Source: Treponema sp. (GTDB taxonomy: Bacteria > Spirochaetota > Spirochaetia > Treponematales > Rectinemataceae). Taken from it: DNA of 8,647 nt. The stretch covers positions 1 to 8,647 of the forward strand of contig JAFIHQ010000169.1 in assembly GCA_017849315.1 (NCBI GenBank), in the 5' to 3' direction. Every line of letters begins with the position of its first letter. The stretch's first letter is position 1. A model generated the notes under the pieces. The model made no database searches. It saw only the letters and a program-made list of their open reading frames with translations, and was not told the DNA's origin. A program made the position numbers and the translations under genes. This document shows positions 6,544 through 8,647 of this stretch, piece by piece.

Positions 6544-6577
6544 ATTTTTTCTCCTCATCGCTCAATCCGCAATTCGT

Positions 6578-6883
6578 TTAGTTGATATAAAGATATAGCT
6601 TCCCATCCCTGTCGTCCACAGCATAACTGAGAAGCGCAAGTTCCGGTGCATCGAGCATCTTCCCCGTCCTGATGTCGTAACGCCAATCGTGGCAGGGGCA
6701 ACGCAAAACATAACCGTCCAGCGAGCCCCTGAACATGGGACAGGCCATGTGCACACAGGCGCCGGAAAGCGCATAAACCTTGCCTTCCACCCGCGCGAGG
6801 ACAATGTTGAGTCCCTTGGGATAAACTGGCACAAGGGCACCTTCCGGCACAGCAGCGCTGTCAGCGACAAAAGTCCATTCCAT
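6578..6883 (-). CDS. Small Rieske-type ferredoxin, 101 residues
   Basis: Cys43-x-His45, 16 residues, then Cys62-x-x-His65 (CVH ... CPCH) and DWRYDIRTG form a canonical Rieske [2Fe-2S] motif. The length matches a minimal soluble Rieske ferredoxin, as found feeding ring-hydroxylating oxygenases or in NirD-like proteins. An additional Cys48 and Cys64 are present. There is no export signal. The start is uncertain: ATG 6883 (MEWTFVADS, the normal N-terminus of the fold) lacks a clear ribosome site. The frame is open back into the alcohol dehydrogenase gene (TTG 6940), so coupled re-initiation after the dehydrogenase stop, 37 bases upstream, is likely. No oxygenase is encoded nearby, so the electron acceptor is unknown; the glutaredoxin gene begins 34 bases downstream. 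Confidence 0.85.
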   Translation of the reverse strand: MEWTFVADSAAVPEGALVPVYPKGLNIVLARVEGKVYALSGACVHMACPMFRGSLDGYVLRCPCHDWRYDIRTGKMLDAPELALLSYAVDDRDGKLYLYIN

Positions 6884-6920
6884 ACAAGTACTTACTGTTA
6901 CACAAGAATCCGCACAACCG

Positions 6921-8105
6921 TTAGCTGTAGGCGCGGGCAAAGATGCGCTCGACGTCGGCCTGTTCCTGCTTAACCGGCGTTACCTTAAATCCGCCACTCA
7001 TCGCCGTGAGCGCATTGTGTGCGAGCGCGGGAATATCGGATTTTTTGATCCCATACTTGGAGAACTTCTCGTCCTCAAGCCCGGCCGCCGCAATGAGCTT
7101 CTTGAGCGCAGTAATGAAGGCAAACGGCTTTTGCTCGGCCGGCAGTACGCTCGTATCCTCGCCCATGGCGCGCGCCAAGTCCTCGAACCGGGCGGGATTC
7201 CGCTCCGCCACGTCAGTAAAATAGGCCACCGACAACATGGTGAGGCCGCAGCCGTGCGCAACTTCCGGATAGAAGGCGCTTATTGCGTGCTCGAGCGAGT
7301 GGTGAGAGATGCAAGCAGAAAGCGATTCGACAATACCCGCTTCCGTGTTGGCCCATGCCATCTGAGACCTGGCCTCGATATTGCCGCCGTCCTTAACCGC
7401 CACCGGCAACCATTTTGCGATGCGCGACACGGCATCGAGCGCATAAAGGTCACTTCCGGGCTGATGACATGTCGCAAGATAACCTTCCACCGAATGGAAG
7501 AGGGCATCCATGCCCGTATAAGCAGTCTGTTTTGGCGGCAAGCTCACCATAAGTTCGGGATCTATAATCGACAGCGTCGGAAATGCGCAATCCTCGCCCC
7601 AGCCGATTTTTTCCTTCGTTGCCGGATTGGTCTGTACGCTCCAGGGATCGGCTTCCGTGCCTGTGCCGGCTGTCGTGGTAATGGCCACGATAGGGAGCGC
7701 CCCATTGAGCGGCTTTTTCTTCCCACCAGTTCCTGTCGCAATATAGTCCCAGTAGTGCCCCGGGTTCCTGGCGAGCATCGCAATGCTCTTGGCTGAATCG
7801 ATGCTCGATCCACCGCCCAGGCCGACGACAACCTCGCAGCCCAATTCCCGGGCAATTCGAGCCCCCTCTTCCACCTGCTCAACCTCTGGATTAGGCCGAA
7901 TCTTGTCATAGACGATGACTTCGACTCCCCGAGAAGAAAGAAGATTTACAACTCTATCTACAAGTCCGGTGCGGCGCATCGCTCCACCGGCTCCAATCAC
8001 AAGGAGCGCCTTCTTCCATGGAAACCACGGCGTAGTGGCCAGCTCGTCCAGTTTTCCCGCCCCGAAAATGAGGCGTGAAGGCATGTAGTAGGTAAAACTG
8101 TCCAT
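6921..8105 (-). CDS. Iron-containing (group III) alcohol dehydrogenase
   Basis: The 394-residue protein is full length for the Fe-ADH family (FucO, DhaT, BdhA type), which interconverts alcohols and aldehydes/ketones with NAD(P)H in the cytoplasm. The nucleotide-binding loop is GGGSSIDSAK (97-106), with TTTAGTGTEAD (143-153) lining the cofactor site. Metal ligands by alignment are Asp200 and His204 (GMDALFH), His269 (SHHSLEH) and His284 (VAHG). One extra residue precedes the last histidine compared with FucO. The start is ATG 8105, with GGAGGA 7 bases upstream; TTG 8120 is in frame but lacks a site. It is the first gene of the apparent operon, behind a promoter at 8158-8188. Reduction of an aldehyde released by the downstream class II aldolase, regenerating NAD+, is the simplest role; substrate identity cannot be read from the sequence. 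Confidence 0.93.
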   Translation of the reverse strand: MDSFTYYMPSRLIFGAGKLDELATTPWFPWKKALLVIGAGGAMRRTGLVDRVVNLLSSRGVEVIVYDKIRPNPEVEQVEEGARIARELGCEVVVGLGGGSSIDSAKSIAMLARNPGHYWDYIATGTGGKKKPLNGALPIVAITTTAGTGTEADPWSVQTNPATKEKIGWGEDCAFPTLSIIDPELMVSLPPKQTAYTGMDALFHSVEGYLATCHQPGSDLYALDAVSRIAKWLPVAVKDGGNIEARSQMAWANTEAGIVESLSACISHHSLEHAISAFYPEVAHGCGLTMLSVAYFTDVAERNPARFEDLARAMGEDTSVLPAEQKPFAFITALKKLIAAAGLEDEKFSKYGIKKSDIPALAHNALTAMSGGFKVTPVKQEQADVERIFARAYS

Positions 8106-8139
8106 AAAATCTTCCTCCAATCGATTCTACAAAATCCAC

Positions 8140-8185
8140 AAAACAAAAGCCTTGCCCATTATAGCACAAATTTGCAGGCAAGGCT
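8140..8185 (-). terminator. Hairpin with T-rich tail, overlapping the operon promoter
   Basis: On the minus strand AGCCTTGCC (8177-8185) and GGCAAGGCT (8148-8156) pair perfectly over 9 bases with a 20-base loop, followed by TTTGTTTT. This has the shape of an intrinsic terminator for the cation ATPase gene ending 111 bases upstream, although the loop is long and the T tract is interrupted. The loop contains the TATAAT of the next transcript, so the same bases may also be an operator. Which role applies is not settled by sequence. Confidence 0.5.
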
Positions 8186-8188
8186 CAA
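8158..8188 (-). promoter_or_regulatory. Promoter of the dehydrogenase-redox-aldolase operon
   Basis: On the minus strand the perfect -10 box TATAAT (8158-8163) is preceded by TG one base upstream, making an extended -10. A weaker -35, TTGAGC, lies at 8183-8188 with a 19-base spacer. Transcription would start near 8151, leaving a leader of about 45 bases before the ATG at 8105. The two arms of a 9-base inverted repeat straddle the -10 box, so binding there by a regulator would block RNA polymerase. Confidence 0.65.
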
Positions 8189-8269
8189 GTTTTATTCAAT
8201 AATTCGCATATATATGGATGAGATAATCGCACTAAGTCAGGCTGCGTTCAAAAACCATTCGTGCCGCAT

Positions 8270-8280
8270 CTGTCTGACAG
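8270..8280. repeat. Short palindrome downstream of the ATPase gene
   Basis: CTGTCTGACAG is a perfect palindrome about a central base, 16 bases after the ATPase stop codon. No T-run follows closely, so it does not look like a terminator by itself. The rest of the spacer between here and the operon promoter shows no gene. Confidence 0.25.
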
Positions 8281-8296
8281 GATCCCCAGACGAGGC

Positions 8297-8647
8297 TTAG
8301 GCAGCCAACTGAGACGAAACCTCAACACGCCGATTCGATCTCCTATCATAAAGGCGTAGAATAAACTTACGAATCTCGTCTAATCCAATCATGATGACAG
8401 GGAAAGTTGCCAGGAAAGCCCAGTCGTGCAAGCTGAGCGCCGTTAGACCAAAGACCCCCTGCAAAACAGGAACATAGACGAGCGCCGCAATGAGACCAAT
8501 CTCAACAAGAACACCAATTAGGACGAGTTTATTCTTAAAGAACCCTACTTTGAAGACTGATTGCCTGTGCGTTCTGTTGCAGAACACATTGCCCACCTGG
8601 CACGCCACAATTCCAGCCAACGTCATCGTAGTGGCATAAACATAGAC
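8297..8647 (-). CDS. P-type cation-transporting ATPase, C-terminal fragment
   Basis: The last 116 residues of a larger protein enter at the right edge in an open frame and end at TAA 8297. They form the C-terminal membrane domain (Cation_ATPase_C) of calcium/sodium-type P-type ATPases. A membrane segment at about 5-23 (TTMTLAGIVACQVGNVF) is followed by CNRTHRQSVFKVGFFKNK, with the Asn-Arg and Phe-Lys landmarks of this family. Further segments lie at about 41-62 and 75-90, with YVPVLQGVFG between them and a basic tail EIRKFILRLYDRR. The catalytic DKTG motif and the ion-site helices lie outside the window, so the ion cannot be named. The protein is an integral membrane pump that couples ATP hydrolysis to cation export. 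It appears to be the last gene of its own transcript. Confidence 0.88.
   Translation of the reverse strand, partial: VYVYATTMTLAGIVACQVGNVFCNRTHRQSVFKVGFFKNKLVLIGVLVEIGLIAALVYVPVLQGVFGLTALSLHDWAFLATFPVIMIGLDEIRKFILRLYDRRSNRRVEVSSQLAA

Noticed and set aside
6274..6585. 103-codon plus-strand open frame over the glutaredoxin gene
   Set aside because: It overlaps a well-supported glutaredoxin with a CPWC motif and good start; its own translation has no family features.
7017..7796. 259-codon plus-strand open frame
   Set aside because: It is a mirror of the alcohol dehydrogenase gene, whose motifs and ribosome site are unambiguous; the antisense product resembles nothing I know.

Overview
The window is a gene-dense piece of a bacterial chromosome in which every supported gene lies on the minus strand, so it reads from right to left. 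Base composition is moderate, starts carry strong GGAGG-type ribosome sites, and promoters look sigma-70-like. The gene content (iron-sulfur redox proteins including a ferredoxin:thioredoxin-reductase-type protein, an iron-dependent alcohol dehydrogenase, a lone 2-oxoacid:ferredoxin-oxidoreductase gamma-like protein, a DUF3798 binding protein) suggests an anaerobic or fermentative bacterium. Synergistota, Spirochaetota or a Clostridia/Negativicutes relative would fit, but the sequence alone does not decide this.

From the right: the end of a P-type cation ATPase (8297-8647, cut by the window edge) is followed by a spacer holding a hairpin with a T-rich tail. The -10 box of the next transcript lies in the loop of that hairpin. 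Six close-packed genes follow: iron alcohol dehydrogenase (6921-8105), small Rieske protein (6578-6883), glutaredoxin (6298-6543), ferredoxin:thioredoxin-reductase catalytic-subunit-like protein (5940-6275), second Rieske protein (5480-5947, overlapping the previous gene) and a double-domain class II aldolase (4152-5438). Gaps are -8 to 41 bases, so this looks like one operon. The most interesting reading is a carbon module (aldolase releasing an aldehyde, alcohol dehydrogenase reducing it) wrapped around an iron-sulfur/dithiol relay (two Rieske proteins, FTR-like protein, glutaredoxin). The exact combination is not one I recognise.

Further left, 67 bases on, is a large secreted protein made of two copies of a unit with a tyrosine-phosphatase domain, both with intact HCTEGKDR signatures and ending in a short VGAR repeat tail (1817-4084). 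Next comes an orphan, diverged gamma-subunit-like protein of the pyruvate/2-oxoacid:ferredoxin oxidoreductase family (1011-1718). A well-formed promoter then drives a DUF3798 periplasmic-binding-protein-like gene whose C-terminus runs off the left edge (1-874).

I see no RNA genes, CRISPR arrays, insertion sequences or plus-strand genes. No intergenic stretch exceeds 300 bases.
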